A stretch of 22,830 bases of DNA from Acidimicrobiia bacterium (GCA_004283105.1 SHLN01000007.1:1-22830), one strand, 5' to 3'; shown: positions 8,018 to 15,471, counted from the stretch's first letter. Numbers and translations: made by a program. Notes: generated by a model from the letters alone, not told the origin.

Positions 8018-8407
8018 TCAGGCGGCAATCGGAACGCCGGCCACCCACGTGGCCGCTTCCCGTTCTCCGATGAAGAGGCGGGTCGGCCGCTTTGGCCGGC
8101 TGAGCTTCAGGAACAGGGTTCCCATCGCCCGGCTGATGGACGAATCGACGATGATCGCCGTGGCGACTTCGTTGCTGTCATCGAGCACACTGGCCATGGC
8201 GTCACGGGCGGCCCGGTCGGCGAATTGCACGCCGGAGATGTCCACCACGGCACGAACGGGGGCGCCTTTGCTCACGTGCTCGACGGCCTCGCGGATGCCG
8301 GAGGCATGCTCAACTCGCACGCTTACTCCGTGGTCAAGGCGATGCCACAGCAACCCTGAGTCATCGAGCCACATCATGCCAACCGGAGTCCGAATTGGTT
8401 CACTCAC
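8018..8407 (-). CDS. Small STAS-like (DUF7793-type) protein
   Basis: A 129-aa cytoplasmic protein starting at GTG 8407, with GAGGA a few nt upstream. The pattern is an N-terminal beta stretch (M-M-W-L-D-D-S-G-L-L-W-H-R) followed by alternating beta and helix (V-R-A-V-V-D-I-S-G-V-Q-F-A-D-R-A-A-R). This resembles STAS/SpoIIAA-like domains, including the small actinobacterial proteins grouped as DUF7793. The D-I-S-G motif is where anti-sigma factor antagonists carry their regulatory Ser, so Ser in D-I-S-G could be a phospho-site, but that is analogy. It lies 55 bp downstream of tryptophanase on the same strand and may be co-transcribed. The frame extends upstream to 8566, but that part overlaps the tryptophanase 3' end and looks non-coding. 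Confidence 0.7.
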   Translation of the reverse strand: MSEPIRTPVGMMWLDDSGLLWHRLDHGVSVRVEHASGIREAVEHVSKGAPVRAVVDISGVQFADRAARDAMASVLDDSNEVATAIIVDSSISRAMGTLFLKLSRPKRPTRLFIGEREAATWVAGVPIAA

Positions 8408-8462
8408 AGCGTCCTCACAAAAGGTGATTGTTCCGAGAATGAGATCGGCCGGGCGCCGCTCC

Positions 8463-9848
8463 CTATTGAGCGGAAATCGGCTCGAAGCGGGCGGTGAAGT
8501 GGCGCAGCCAGGGTGCCTGTTCGACGATGCGGTAGCCCGATAGCGTCTCCGCCCGGACTGCAACATTGGCGATCACCTCGCCGACGTAGTCCACGTGACT
8601 CTGCGTGTACGTGCGGCGCGGGATGGCGAGCCGGACCAGCTCCATCGGAGCGGGCTCCTCAGAGCCATCGTCATTTCGGGACCCGAACATGACCGAGCCA
8701 ATTTCGACTCCTCTCACACCCCCTTCCCGATACAGCTCGACGACGAGTGACTGCGCCGGATACTCCGTGGCGGGGATATGGGGCAGCAGTGCCTTGGCAT
8801 CGAGATAGACCGCGTGCCCGCCCGGCGGCTGCACGATCGGCATCCCGGCCGCCAGTGCCTTGTCGGCCAGGTAGGCGGTCGACCGGATCCGGTACCGGAG
8901 GTACTCGTCTTCCAGCACCTCCTCCAGGCCGATGGCGATGGCCTCCATGTCGTACCCGGCCAGTCCCCCGTAGGTGGGGAATCCCTCGGTGAGGATCAGG
9001 AGATTGCGGCACCGACCGGCCAGGTCGGAGTCGTTGACCGCGACGAATCCGCCGATGTTGGCGAGGCCGTCCTTCTTGGCGGAGAATGTGCAGCCGTCCA
9101 CCATCGAGAACATCTCCTGAGCGATGGCCTTCGGGGTCTGGTCGGCGTAGCCCTCCTCCCGCATCTTGATGAACCAGGCGTTCTCCGCGAATCGACAGGC
9201 ATCGAGGAACATGGGCAGCTCGTAGCGGTCGCACACCTCCCGCACGGCACGCAGGTTGGCCATGGAAACCGGCTGACCCCCGCCCGAGTTGTTGGTGACG
9301 GTGACCATGACGAGCGGGATCCGGTCACGACCGACCTCCTGGATCGTCTCCTCGAGCGCCTCGACATCCATGTTCCCTTTGAACGGATAGAGGTTGGACG
9401 GATCCGTTCCCTCGGCAATCACCAGGTCGCGAGCCTCGGCCCCCTGGTACTCGACGTTGGCACGGGTGGTATCGAAGTGCGTGTTGTTGGGAACGACATC
9501 GCCCTCCCTCACCGCCACGGAGAACAGGATCCGTTCGGCGGCTCGTCCCTGATGGGTGGGGATGATCTCGGCGAGGCCCGTGATGTCCTGGACGGACTCC
9601 TGCAGGCGGTAGAAGGAACGGCTTCCGGCGTATGACTCGTCCCCGACCATCATGCCGGCCCACTGCCTGGCGGACATGGCGCCGGTCCCGGAGTCGGTGA
9701 GCATGTCGATGATGACCTCATCGGCGTGCAGGCCGAATACGTTGTAGCCGACCCGCTGAAGTGCCGCGTCGCGTTCCTCAACCGTCGGGAAGTCGATGGC
9801 CTGGGTGGAGTGGATCTTGAACGGCTCGATGATGGTGCGATAGGGCAT
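8463..9848 (-). CDS. tnaA: Tryptophanase (L-tryptophan indole-lyase)
   Basis: A 461-aa PLP enzyme of the tryptophanase/tyrosine phenol-lyase family that would cleave tryptophan to indole, pyruvate and ammonia. Family signatures are L-T-D-S-G-T-G-A-M, P-T-H-Q-G-R-A-A-E, G-G-Q-P-V-S and S-A-K-K-D, with PLP Lys259. Three specificity positions favour tryptophanase. D126 in H-F-D-T-T is Thr in tyrosine phenol-lyase. The segment V-E-I-G-S is M-E-R-G in tyrosine phenol-lyase, whose Arg binds the phenol. H450 in R-H-F-T-A is Phe in tyrosine phenol-lyase. The length matches the family. The ATG at 9848 has no Shine-Dalgarno sequence but has TAGCCT 6 nt upstream. No tnaC-like Trp leader peptide or tnaB permease is present. 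A STAS-like gene follows. Confidence 0.93.
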   Translation of the reverse strand: MPYRTIIEPFKIHSTQAIDFPTVEERDAALQRVGYNVFGLHADEVIIDMLTDSGTGAMSARQWAGMMVGDESYAGSRSFYRLQESVQDITGLAEIIPTHQGRAAERILFSVAVREGDVVPNNTHFDTTRANVEYQGAEARDLVIAEGTDPSNLYPFKGNMDVEALEETIQEVGRDRIPLVMVTVTNNSGGGQPVSMANLRAVREVCDRYELPMFLDACRFAENAWFIKMREEGYADQTPKAIAQEMFSMVDGCTFSAKKDGLANIGGFVAVNDSDLAGRCRNLLILTEGFPTYGGLAGYDMEAIAIGLEEVLEDEYLRYRIRSTAYLADKALAAGMPIVQPPGGHAVYLDAKALLPHIPATEYPAQSLVVELYREGGVRGVEIGSVMFGSRNDDGSEEPAPMELVRLAIPRRTYTQSHVDYVGEVIANVAVRAETLSGYRIVEQAPWLRHFTARFEPISAQ

Positions 9849-9870
9849 GGCCGAAGGCTAGGCCTTCGGC
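9846..9870 (-). promoter_or_regulatory. Leaderless-type -10 within a perfect 9-bp inverted repeat before tnaA
   Basis: GCCGAAGGC (9850-9858) and GCCTTCGGC (9862-9870) are perfect inverted arms around a 3-nt centre, and the inner arm ends 1 nt before the tnaA ATG. On the minus strand the motif CCTAGCCTTCGGCCATG (9862-9846) matches the methyltransferase promoter, with TAGCCT as a likely -10. If transcription starts at the ATG the palindrome is a DNA operator; if it starts further upstream it is an RNA hairpin covering the start. Confidence 0.4.
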
Positions 9871-9898
9871 GTCACCGGTCACCGGTCGCCGGTCACCG
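9871..9898. repeat. Heptamer tandem repeat, 4 copies
   Basis: Four 7-bp units read GTCACCG, GTCACCG, GTCGCCG, GTCACCG. The array abuts the inverted repeat upstream of tnaA. The unit is partly self-complementary, so the array can also fold. Confidence 0.75.
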
Positions 9899-9952
9899 GA
9901 CCGACCAACCATGTCAGCCGCGGCAGGAAGGCCAAACCCTCTGGCGTTCCTT

Positions 9953-10015
9953 GGGGGGACCGACTCCCATGTCAGTCCCCCGCCGGAGGCGGCGGGAAGG
10001 TGGGGGTACCGCGGG
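9953..10015. repeat. GC-rich palindromic intergenic element (copy A)
   Basis: GGGGGAC (9954-9960) pairs with GTCCCCC (9975-9981). CCGCC-GGA-GGCGG follows at 9980-9992, then the core GAAGGTGGGGGTAC (9996-10009). The core is nearly shared with a second element at 10880-10896. It lies in the 217-bp gap between divergent tnaA and the lipoprotein gene. Membership of an interspersed family is inferred from these two cores. Confidence 0.45.
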
Positions 10016-10053
10016 CTAATCCCGACACACGGACCGCAATCGCAATCCCGTGA

Positions 10054-10059
10054 TACGTT
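10054..10059 (+). promoter_or_regulatory. Possible -10 element for the lipoprotein gene
   Basis: TACGTT matches TANNNT and ends 6 nt before the ATG at 10066, as at several other starts here. No Shine-Dalgarno sequence and no clear -35 are seen. Confidence 0.3.
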
Positions 10060-10065
10060 GAAGCC

Positions 10066-10830
10066 ATGAGACGGGTTTCGTTCGCTGGTGGCCTCGTTAT
10101 CGCACTCCTTCTTTCGGCGTGCGGCGCCCTCAACGACGGTGCCGGGGTTGGGGAGTTGCAGTCAATTGATCGGTTCAGCCTGTCCGCCGACCGGACAACC
10201 CTTGAAGTCGGGTTTGTGGGCGGAGCCCCCTACGACCCGGACAACCCGTGCTCAACGAACTACGAGGCCACGAGTGAGTGGCTCGGGGACGTGCTCGAGG
10301 TGGGGGTTGTCAAGACGAAGGGCATGGGCCACGGAGTCGGATTCGGCAATCAGAGCCTTGCCTGCCCGGCCATGGGTTACTTTCGTACGGAGACCATCGA
10401 TTTGGATGAACCGTTCGACGGTTCGGAGATACGCGATGCCAACGGAGAACACCGTCGCCTGTTCAGGACGGGGAACGAGCTCGCCACCTTGACCGGGCTG
10501 CCGTCCGGCTGGGAGGTCCAGGTCCAATCCGAGTCACCAGAGACGCGCGGCGGCGGTTGGATCAAGGTGTACGGACCGTACGACGATCCCTCGCAGCAGG
10601 TCGTGTTTGTTCAGGCATTCGATGGCTACCCGCATATCTGGCGGGCCTTCACGGGTGACGAACGGATCACCGTCGACGGCGTAGACGGCAGGCTCTTTCA
10701 CACGCCGAACGGACACCAGGGGATCTGGTGGAAGCCGGGCACCGAGGGGTACGCCCTCTACGCATTCGAAGACGTATTCACGCTGGAAGAGCTCCTCGCC
10801 CTGGCCGAAACGGTACAACCGGGGGGATAG
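10066..10830 (+). CDS. Hypothetical secreted lipoprotein
   Basis: A 254-aa protein I cannot assign to a family. The N-terminus is a clear lipoprotein signal: two Arg, a hydrophobic stretch, then L-S-A-C with Cys19 as the lipidation site. The mature part is acidic and looks mainly beta-rich, with further Cys residues in N-P-C-S-T-N and S-L-A-C-P that could pair. It has aromatic-rich segments near the C-terminus (H-I-W-R-A-F, G-I-W-W-K-P-G). It stands alone between divergent tnaA and the arg cluster, with GC-rich palindromic elements on both sides. The ATG at 10066 is the only start that preserves the signal peptide. Confidence 0.8.
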   Translation: MRRVSFAGGLVIALLLSACGALNDGAGVGELQSIDRFSLSADRTTLEVGFVGGAPYDPDNPCSTNYEATSEWLGDVLEVGVVKTKGMGHGVGFGNQSLACPAMGYFRTETIDLDEPFDGSEIRDANGEHRRLFRTGNELATLTGLPSGWEVQVQSESPETRGGGWIKVYGPYDDPSQQVVFVQAFDGYPHIWRAFTGDERITVDGVDGRLFHTPNGHQGIWWKPGTEGYALYAFEDVFTLEELLALAETVQPGG

Positions 10831-10868
10831 ACCGTTCCGCTCTCGCCGAGGGTGGGGACCCCTTCTTT

Positions 10869-10896
10869 CCCCTGCCGCCGAAGGTGGGAGGGGTAC
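10869..10896. repeat. GC-rich palindromic intergenic element (copy B)
   Basis: CCCCT at 10869-10873 pairs with AGGGG at 10889-10893. The stem continues inward through CC, G and CC against GG, T and GG, with one mismatch and a GAA loop. The right half, GAAGGTGGGAGGGGTAC (10880-10896), closely matches the core of copy A. The position just after the lipoprotein stop also allows a terminator role. Confidence 0.45.
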
Positions 10897-11151
10897 GGGG
10901 AGGGGAGTTCTCAACAACAGCGCAGCGGCGGGGCCGTTGTCCGGAGCCGTGCAACGGGGCAAGCGGCGGTCCGGCAACGCCACCCGTCGACAGGTAGAGG
11001 GGCACCGAGATCTGGGGTGAAGGTGCTTGAAGGGCTTCGATCACCTTTGCGGGAGACGACTGTGCCCTTCCAGGAGCTCTTGGGAGGGCGTTGTTGGAGA
11101 TCTCGGAGCTACGGCTAGCTAGGTCGTCAGACTTCTCGTCGCCGCGCAGTT

Positions 11152-11224
11152 GGTGGGAACCTCCCACCCCTGCTGCCCTCCGGGCAGCTGTCCCCTCCCG
11201 CTCGGCTGCGCCTCACAGGAGGGG
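11152..11224. repeat. Three consecutive hairpins upstream of the argC promoter
   Basis: Three perfect 7-bp inverted repeats follow one another: GGTGGGA/TCCCACC (11152-11158 and 11162-11168), GCTGCCC/GGGCAGC (11172-11178 and 11182-11188), and CCCCTCC/GGAGGGG (11192-11198 and 11218-11224). The last one abuts the ARG box. They may be a compound repeat element or an upstream terminator that insulates the arg operon. Confidence 0.5.
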
Positions 11225-11253
11225 TTGCATATCTATGCAATCTTCCGTATACT
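11225..11253 (+). promoter_or_regulatory. argC promoter with overlapping ARG box (ArgR operator)
   Basis: TTGCATATCTATGCAA (11225-11240) is a perfect palindrome, 7+2+7, of the kind bound by ArgR in actinobacteria. Its first six bases, TTGCAT, serve as a -35, and TATACT (11248-11253) is a good -10 exactly 17 bp downstream. Transcription would start around 11260-11263, at the argC ATG, giving a leaderless mRNA; no Shine-Dalgarno sequence is present. Bound ArgR would block the -35 and the spacer. The regulator gene, argR, closes the same operon. Confidence 0.8.
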
Positions 11254-11262
11254 CTCTCAGCT

Positions 11263-12288
11263 ATGAAACGGGTAGGAATCATCGGAGCGTCCGGGTTTGC
11301 CGGGGCAGAGCTCATGCGGTTGTGCGCCGGTCATCCCGAGTTCGAGGTGGTGTTCGCGTCCGGCGATAGCCAGGCCGGCACGCCGGTCGGAGAACTCTAC
11401 CCGAGCCTGGCCGCCGCCTATCCGACCACGACGCTCGAGCCGTGGGAGTCGATCCCGGGCGGCCTCGACGTCGTATTCATCGCCCTCCCCCACGGCGCCT
11501 CCCAAACCATCGTCCCGAAACTCGATGCCTCCCACATCCTCGACCTGGGCGCCGACTTCCGTCTCAAGGACACTTCGCTCTACCCCACCTGGTACGGCCA
11601 GGAGCACACCGCCCCCGAACTGCTCGACGAGTTCGCCTTCGGACTGCCGGAGCTCTTCCGGGAAGATCTCCTCGGGGCCACCCGCGTCGCCGTTCCCGGC
11701 TGCTACGTGACGACTGCCACCCTCACGCTCGCTCCGCTCCTCAAAGCCGGGCTGGTCGAACCGCACGGATTGGTTGTCGATGCTGCAAGCGGCGTCTCGG
11801 GCGCCGGTCGCGCCCCCAAGCCCGGCACTACGTTCTCCGCCGTCGATGAGAACTTCACCGCCTACGGGCTCCTCAATCACCGCCACACTCCAGAGATGGA
11901 GATGGCGATCGGCCGGCATGCCGGGACAGACGTGCAGTTGCTCTTCACCCCGCACCTGGCTCCGATGAACCGCGGCATCCTCGCCACCTGTTACGCCCGG
12001 CCGACCGGTGACGAGTCCACCGAGGAACTGCTCACCGTCCTAGCCGCGGCCTACGCAGAGGAGTCGTTCGTTGTCGTCTCCGAAGCCGTGCCGTCCACCA
12101 AGGCCACCCTCGGGTCAAACTCGGTTCATATCACCGTCCGCCGGGACGAACGGACCGGCTGGGTCGTGGCCATCGGCGCCCTCGACAATCTCGTCAAGGG
12201 AGCAGCCGGCCAAGCCATTCAGTGCGCCAACCTCGCAGTCGGTCTCGACGAAGCTGCCGGTCTGGCCAGCGCCGGGATGTACCCATGA
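11263..12288 (+). CDS. argC: N-acetyl-gamma-glutamyl-phosphate reductase
   Basis: The 341-aa enzyme catalyses the NADPH-dependent reduction of N-acetylglutamyl phosphate to the semialdehyde, the third step of arginine synthesis. The N-terminal Rossmann motif is G-I-I-G-A-S-G-F-A-G-A-E-L. The catalytic Cys147 lies in V-P-G-C-Y-V-T-T-A, and the H-R-H-T-P-E cluster (206-211) is the conserved substrate site. The length is typical for the family. It is the first gene of the operon, with the ATG at 11263 directly after the ARG-box promoter. Its stop overlaps the argJ start as ATGA. Confidence 0.97.
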   Translation: MKRVGIIGASGFAGAELMRLCAGHPEFEVVFASGDSQAGTPVGELYPSLAAAYPTTTLEPWESIPGGLDVVFIALPHGASQTIVPKLDASHILDLGADFRLKDTSLYPTWYGQEHTAPELLDEFAFGLPELFREDLLGATRVAVPGCYVTTATLTLAPLLKAGLVEPHGLVVDAASGVSGAGRAPKPGTTFSAVDENFTAYGLLNHRHTPEMEMAIGRHAGTDVQLLFTPHLAPMNRGILATCYARPTGDESTEELLTVLAAAYAEESFVVVSEAVPSTKATLGSNSVHITVRRDERTGWVVAIGALDNLVKGAAGQAIQCANLAVGLDEAAGLASAGMYP

Positions 12289-13451
12289 GCGCCATCACCG
12301 CCCCGAAGGGATTCGTGGCCGGCGGGGTCCACGCCGGGCTCAAGACGTCGGGCAAGCTCGACCTTTCAATCGTTGCCACCGCCGATGGGAAACCGGTGAG
12401 CGCGGCCGCTGTGTTCACGTCCAACAAGCTCGCCGCCGCCCCGGTGCAGGTATCCCGGGCTCATCTGGCAGCCAGCGGGGGCCGGGCCGCCGGGATCATC
12501 GTCAACAGCGGCAACGCCAACGCCGCCACCGGCGTGGCCGGCTACGAGCACGCCGAGCAGATGTGCGAATTGACCGCGGATGGGCTGGGATGCACCGCGG
12601 ACGAGATCCTCGTTTGCTCGACCGGGCTCATCGGGATTCCGATGCCGTTCGACGTCGTCGAGGCAGGAATCCCCCAGGTCGTGGCAAGTCGCTCGACAAT
12701 GGGAGGCACCGACGCTGCCACGGGCATCATGACCACCGACTCGGTGCGCAAAGAGGTCATTCACCAGGGCTCGACGTTCAAGATCGGCGCTATGGCAAAG
12801 GGAGCCGGCATGCTCCAGCCCAACATGGCCACCATGCTGGCGTTCCTCACCACCGACGCCGAGGTCGAGCCCTCCGACCTGCATGCCATGCTGCGACAGG
12901 CTGTCGACAAGTCCTTCAACCGGCTCACCGTCGACGGCGCCCAGTCCACCAACGACACGGTCATCGCCCTCGCCTCCGGCGCCGCGGGACCGGCCGACCC
13001 GGCCGAACTGCAGGAGGCGCTCGATTCTGTCTGCTACGACCTCGCACTGCAGATGGCCGACGACGCCGAAGGCAGCACGAAGACCGTCATCATCCGGATC
13101 CAGGGAGCGGTCGACGACCTCCAGGCCCTTCATGCCGCCCGCGCCGTGGCCAACAACCAGCTTGCCAAGTGCTCGTGGTACGGAAAGAATGCCTACTGGG
13201 GCCGGGTGGCCTCCGAGGTTGGCGCCAGCGGCATTGCGTTCGATCCCGACCTCTACTCCGTCTCCTACGGGGAAGCCGTCACCGCGGCGGCCGGGGTCGC
13301 CGTCGCCTACGACGAAGCCAAGATGGCCGAGTACTTCGAGAACCGCCGCATCCACATCACCGTCGACCTCGGTCTCGGCGACGGCGTTGGGGAGATCGTC
13401 ACGACCGACCTCAGCCACGCCTACGTCGACGAGAACATGGGCAAGTCCTGA
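12285..13451 (+). CDS. argJ: Glutamate N-acetyltransferase / amino-acid N-acetyltransferase
   Basis: The 388-aa ArgJ transfers the acetyl group from N-acetylornithine to glutamate, recycling it in the cyclic arginine pathway. The precursor cleaves itself into two chains before Thr150 in G-I-M-T-T-D, which becomes the nucleophile of the beta chain. The conserved K-G-A-G-M-L-Q-P-N-M-A-T-M segment follows. The start is the ATG at 12285, which overlaps the argC stop by 4 nt; the frame is open upstream only as an argC shadow. No argA-type synthase is in the cluster, so the enzyme may be bifunctional and also use acetyl-CoA, but sequence alone does not decide this. Confidence 0.96.
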   Translation: MSAITAPKGFVAGGVHAGLKTSGKLDLSIVATADGKPVSAAAVFTSNKLAAAPVQVSRAHLAASGGRAAGIIVNSGNANAATGVAGYEHAEQMCELTADGLGCTADEILVCSTGLIGIPMPFDVVEAGIPQVVASRSTMGGTDAATGIMTTDSVRKEVIHQGSTFKIGAMAKGAGMLQPNMATMLAFLTTDAEVEPSDLHAMLRQAVDKSFNRLTVDGAQSTNDTVIALASGAAGPADPAELQEALDSVCYDLALQMADDAEGSTKTVIIRIQGAVDDLQALHAARAVANNQLAKCSWYGKNAYWGRVASEVGASGIAFDPDLYSVSYGEAVTAAAGVAVAYDEAKMAEYFENRRIHITVDLGLGDGVGEIVTTDLSHAYVDENMGKS

Positions 13452-14311
13452 TGGAGCCCAAGACCACCAGTGAGGTTCTCCTCCAGGCCCTCCCCTACAT
13501 CCAGCGGTTCCGGGGCAAGGTGGTCGTCGTCAAGTACGGCGGCAACGCCATGGTCGACCCTGCCCTGTCGGCCCAGTTCGCCGAGGACGTGGTGCTCATG
13601 CACCAGGTAGGGATCAAACCCGTCATCGTGCACGGCGGAGGACCCCAGATCACCGAACTGCACGGCCGCCTCGGCAAGCAGACCGAGTTCAAAGACGGGC
13701 ACCGGGTTACCGACGCCGAATCGCTCGAGATCACCCGCATGGTGCTGGTCGGCAAGGTCAACCGCGAGATCGTCAGTCTCATCAATCGCCACGGCCCCCA
13801 CGCAGTCGGCATCTCCGGGGAAGATGCCGGGCTGCTCCTGGCGGCCGAACGGCATCCCGAGCTGGGGTTCGTGGGCGACGTCGAGGCGGTCAACCCCCAC
13901 ATCATCGAGCGGCTACTGGCCGAAGACCTCATCCCGGTGGTCTCCACGATCGGCTCGGATGCCGCCGGCCAGGCCTACAACATCAATGCCGATGCGGTTG
14001 CCGGAGCGGTCGCTGCCTCGCTCGGCGCCGAAAAAGTGGTCTACCTGACCGACATCGAGGGGCTCCAGCGAGATGTGGCCGACCCGACGACGCTCATCAA
14101 CCGGGCCACCGCCACCGAGCTCGATGCCCTGGTGGAAGACGGGGTGGTCGGTACCGGGATGATCCCGAAAGTCGCTGCCTGCACCCACGCGGTACGGCAC
14201 GGAGTGACGTCGGCCCACATGATCAACGGGACCACTCCGCATGTGCTCCTCATCGAGTTGTTCACCGACGCCGGGATCGGAACGATGATCACCCTCGCGG
14301 AGACGCCGTGA
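13451..14311 (+). CDS. argB: Acetylglutamate kinase
   Basis: The 286-aa amino-acid kinase phosphorylates N-acetylglutamate, the usual control point of the pathway. Visible motifs are the Lys-containing V-V-V-K-Y-G-G-N-A-M, the Gly-rich V-H-G-G-G-P-Q-I and the Y-N-I-N-A-D nucleotide/substrate segment. An N-terminal helix before the kinase core (S-E-V-L-L-Q-A-L-P-Y-I-Q-R-F) is the feature found in arginine-inhibited hexameric enzymes, so feedback inhibition is likely. The start is the ATG at 13451, sharing one base with the argJ stop (TGATG). The much longer open frame upstream is the out-of-frame shadow of argJ. Confidence 0.97.
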   Translation: MEPKTTSEVLLQALPYIQRFRGKVVVVKYGGNAMVDPALSAQFAEDVVLMHQVGIKPVIVHGGGPQITELHGRLGKQTEFKDGHRVTDAESLEITRMVLVGKVNREIVSLINRHGPHAVGISGEDAGLLLAAERHPELGFVGDVEAVNPHIIERLLAEDLIPVVSTIGSDAAGQAYNINADAVAGAVAASLGAEKVVYLTDIEGLQRDVADPTTLINRATATELDALVEDGVVGTGMIPKVAACTHAVRHGVTSAHMINGTTPHVLLIELFTDAGIGTMITLAETP

Positions 14312-15471
14312 GCACCGGCACGCCGGTCGAGACGGCGGACCCGTTCCTGCCCAACTACCCACCCCAGCCGGTGACGTTCGTGAAGGGAAGGGGCACCGAA
14401 CTGTGGGACGACCAGGGCAAGCGGTACCTGGACTTCCTCAGTGGATTGGCTGTGACGAGTCTCGGTCATGCCCATCCGGAGGTGGCCGCGGCCGTAGCCG
14501 ATCAAGCCTCGCAGCTGCTGCATGTCTCGAACCTGTTCGGCACCGAGCCCGGACGGGAGGTGGCAACCACCCTCGACCGGCTCATCGGAGGAGGCGGCGG
14601 CGTGTTCTTCTGCAACTCGGGGGCCGAGGCGAACGAGGCCGCCATCAAGCTGGCCCGCAAATGGGCGGGACCGGACCGCTACACGGTGCTGACGGCGGAC
14701 GGATCATTCCACGGCCGCACCCTTGCCACCCTGCACGCCACCGGCCAGCCCGCCAAACATGGCCCGTTCCAGCCGCTGCCGGAGGGCTTCCGCCACGTCG
14801 CCTGGAACAACCTCTCCGCACTGGCGGCAGCCGTAACCGACGACGTCGCTGCCGTCCTCATCGAGCCCATCCAGGGCGAAGGCGGAGTGCGACCGGCCGA
14901 CGTCGACTATTTGCAGGGCGTTGAGGCGCTGTGCCGCGAGCGCAACATCCTTTTCATGGTGGACGAGGTGCAGACCGGCCTCGCCCGCACCGGCGAGTGG
15001 TTTGCCTTCCAGCACTACGGCGTGTCCCCGGATGTCGTATGCCTGGCCAAGGCACTCGGCAACGGAATGCCGATCGGCGCCATCTGGGCCAAGACAGATG
15101 TCGGGGCCGCCTTTCAGCCGGGCGACCACGCCACCACGTTCGGCGGCCAGCCCCTCGCTACCGCCGCCGCCCAGACCGTGCTCGAAGTCATGGAACGAGA
15201 CGATGCGCCCGCTGCTGCTCGCTCGGCCGGCGCCCGGCTCCGGTCGGGTCTGGAGGCCCTGTCGGAAATCGCGTCGGTCCGGGGTGAAGGTTTGCTGCTG
15301 GCGGCCGAGCTGATCGACGTCCCCGGTCCCGAGACGGCGGCCGCGGCGCTCGAGGCCGGGTTGGTCATCAACGGCGTCACCCCCACCGCACTCCGCTTCG
15401 CCCCTCCCCTCTTCGTCTCCGACAACGAAATCGATGAAGCCCTCGAGATCCTGAAAGGAGTCCTCGGTTGA
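14308..15471 (+). CDS. argD: Acetylornithine aminotransferase
   Basis: The 387-aa class III PLP aminotransferase converts N-acetylglutamate semialdehyde to N-acetylornithine. Signatures are F-C-N-S-G-A-E-A-N-E-A-A, S-F-H-G-R-T-L-A-T and I-E-P-I-Q-G-E-G-G. The M-V-D-E-V-Q-T-G-L-A-R-T-G segment carries the PLP-pyridine Asp, and the PLP Lys248 lies in L-A-K-A-L-G-N-G-M-P-I. The length is typical. The GTG at 14308 overlaps the argB stop by 4 nt. The enzyme may also act in lysine synthesis, as ArgD does in other bacteria. Confidence 0.96.
   Translation: MSTGTPVETADPFLPNYPPQPVTFVKGRGTELWDDQGKRYLDFLSGLAVTSLGHAHPEVAAAVADQASQLLHVSNLFGTEPGREVATTLDRLIGGGGGVFFCNSGAEANEAAIKLARKWAGPDRYTVLTADGSFHGRTLATLHATGQPAKHGPFQPLPEGFRHVAWNNLSALAAAVTDDVAAVLIEPIQGEGGVRPADVDYLQGVEALCRERNILFMVDEVQTGLARTGEWFAFQHYGVSPDVVCLAKALGNGMPIGAIWAKTDVGAAFQPGDHATTFGGQPLATAAAQTVLEVMERDDAPAAARSAGARLRSGLEALSEIASVRGEGLLLAAELIDVPGPETAAAALEAGLVINGVTPTALRFAPPLFVSDNEIDEALEILKGVLG

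Larger units (their letters stand above)
10831..11262. other. 432-bp intergenic region upstream of the arg cluster
   Basis: This stretch has no gene I can support. It contains copy B of the GC-rich element (10869-10896), about 240 bp without recognisable features, three consecutive hairpins (11152-11224) and the argC promoter with its ARG box. Reading frames on both strands cross it but lack ribosome binding sites and any family resemblance. Confidence 0.7.

Noticed and set aside
8007..8022. Terminator between the methyltransferase and STAS-like genes
   Set aside because: CCTGA/TCAGG is only a 5-bp stem that contains both stop codons, and there is no U-tract.
8408..8566. N-terminal extension of the STAS-like gene to 182 aa
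   Set aside because: It overlaps the tryptophanase 3' end and has low-complexity Arg/Ser composition; GTG 8407 has a ribosome site.
8463..9848. Tyrosine phenol-lyase instead of tryptophanase
   Set aside because: The Asp, V-E-I-G-S and His positions all follow tryptophanase.
10852..11118. An 88-aa plus-strand frame in the same gap
   Set aside because: It is Arg/Gly/Ser-rich, translated from the repeat element, and has no ribosome site.
10778..11167. A 129-aa minus-strand frame across the gap before argC
   Set aside because: It overlaps the lipoprotein gene, runs through the GC-rich repeat, has no ribosome site and resembles no family.
12071..13450. N-terminal extension of argB to 746 aa
   Set aside because: It is the out-of-frame shadow of argC and argJ, and argB starts at 13451 with a normal kinase N-terminus.
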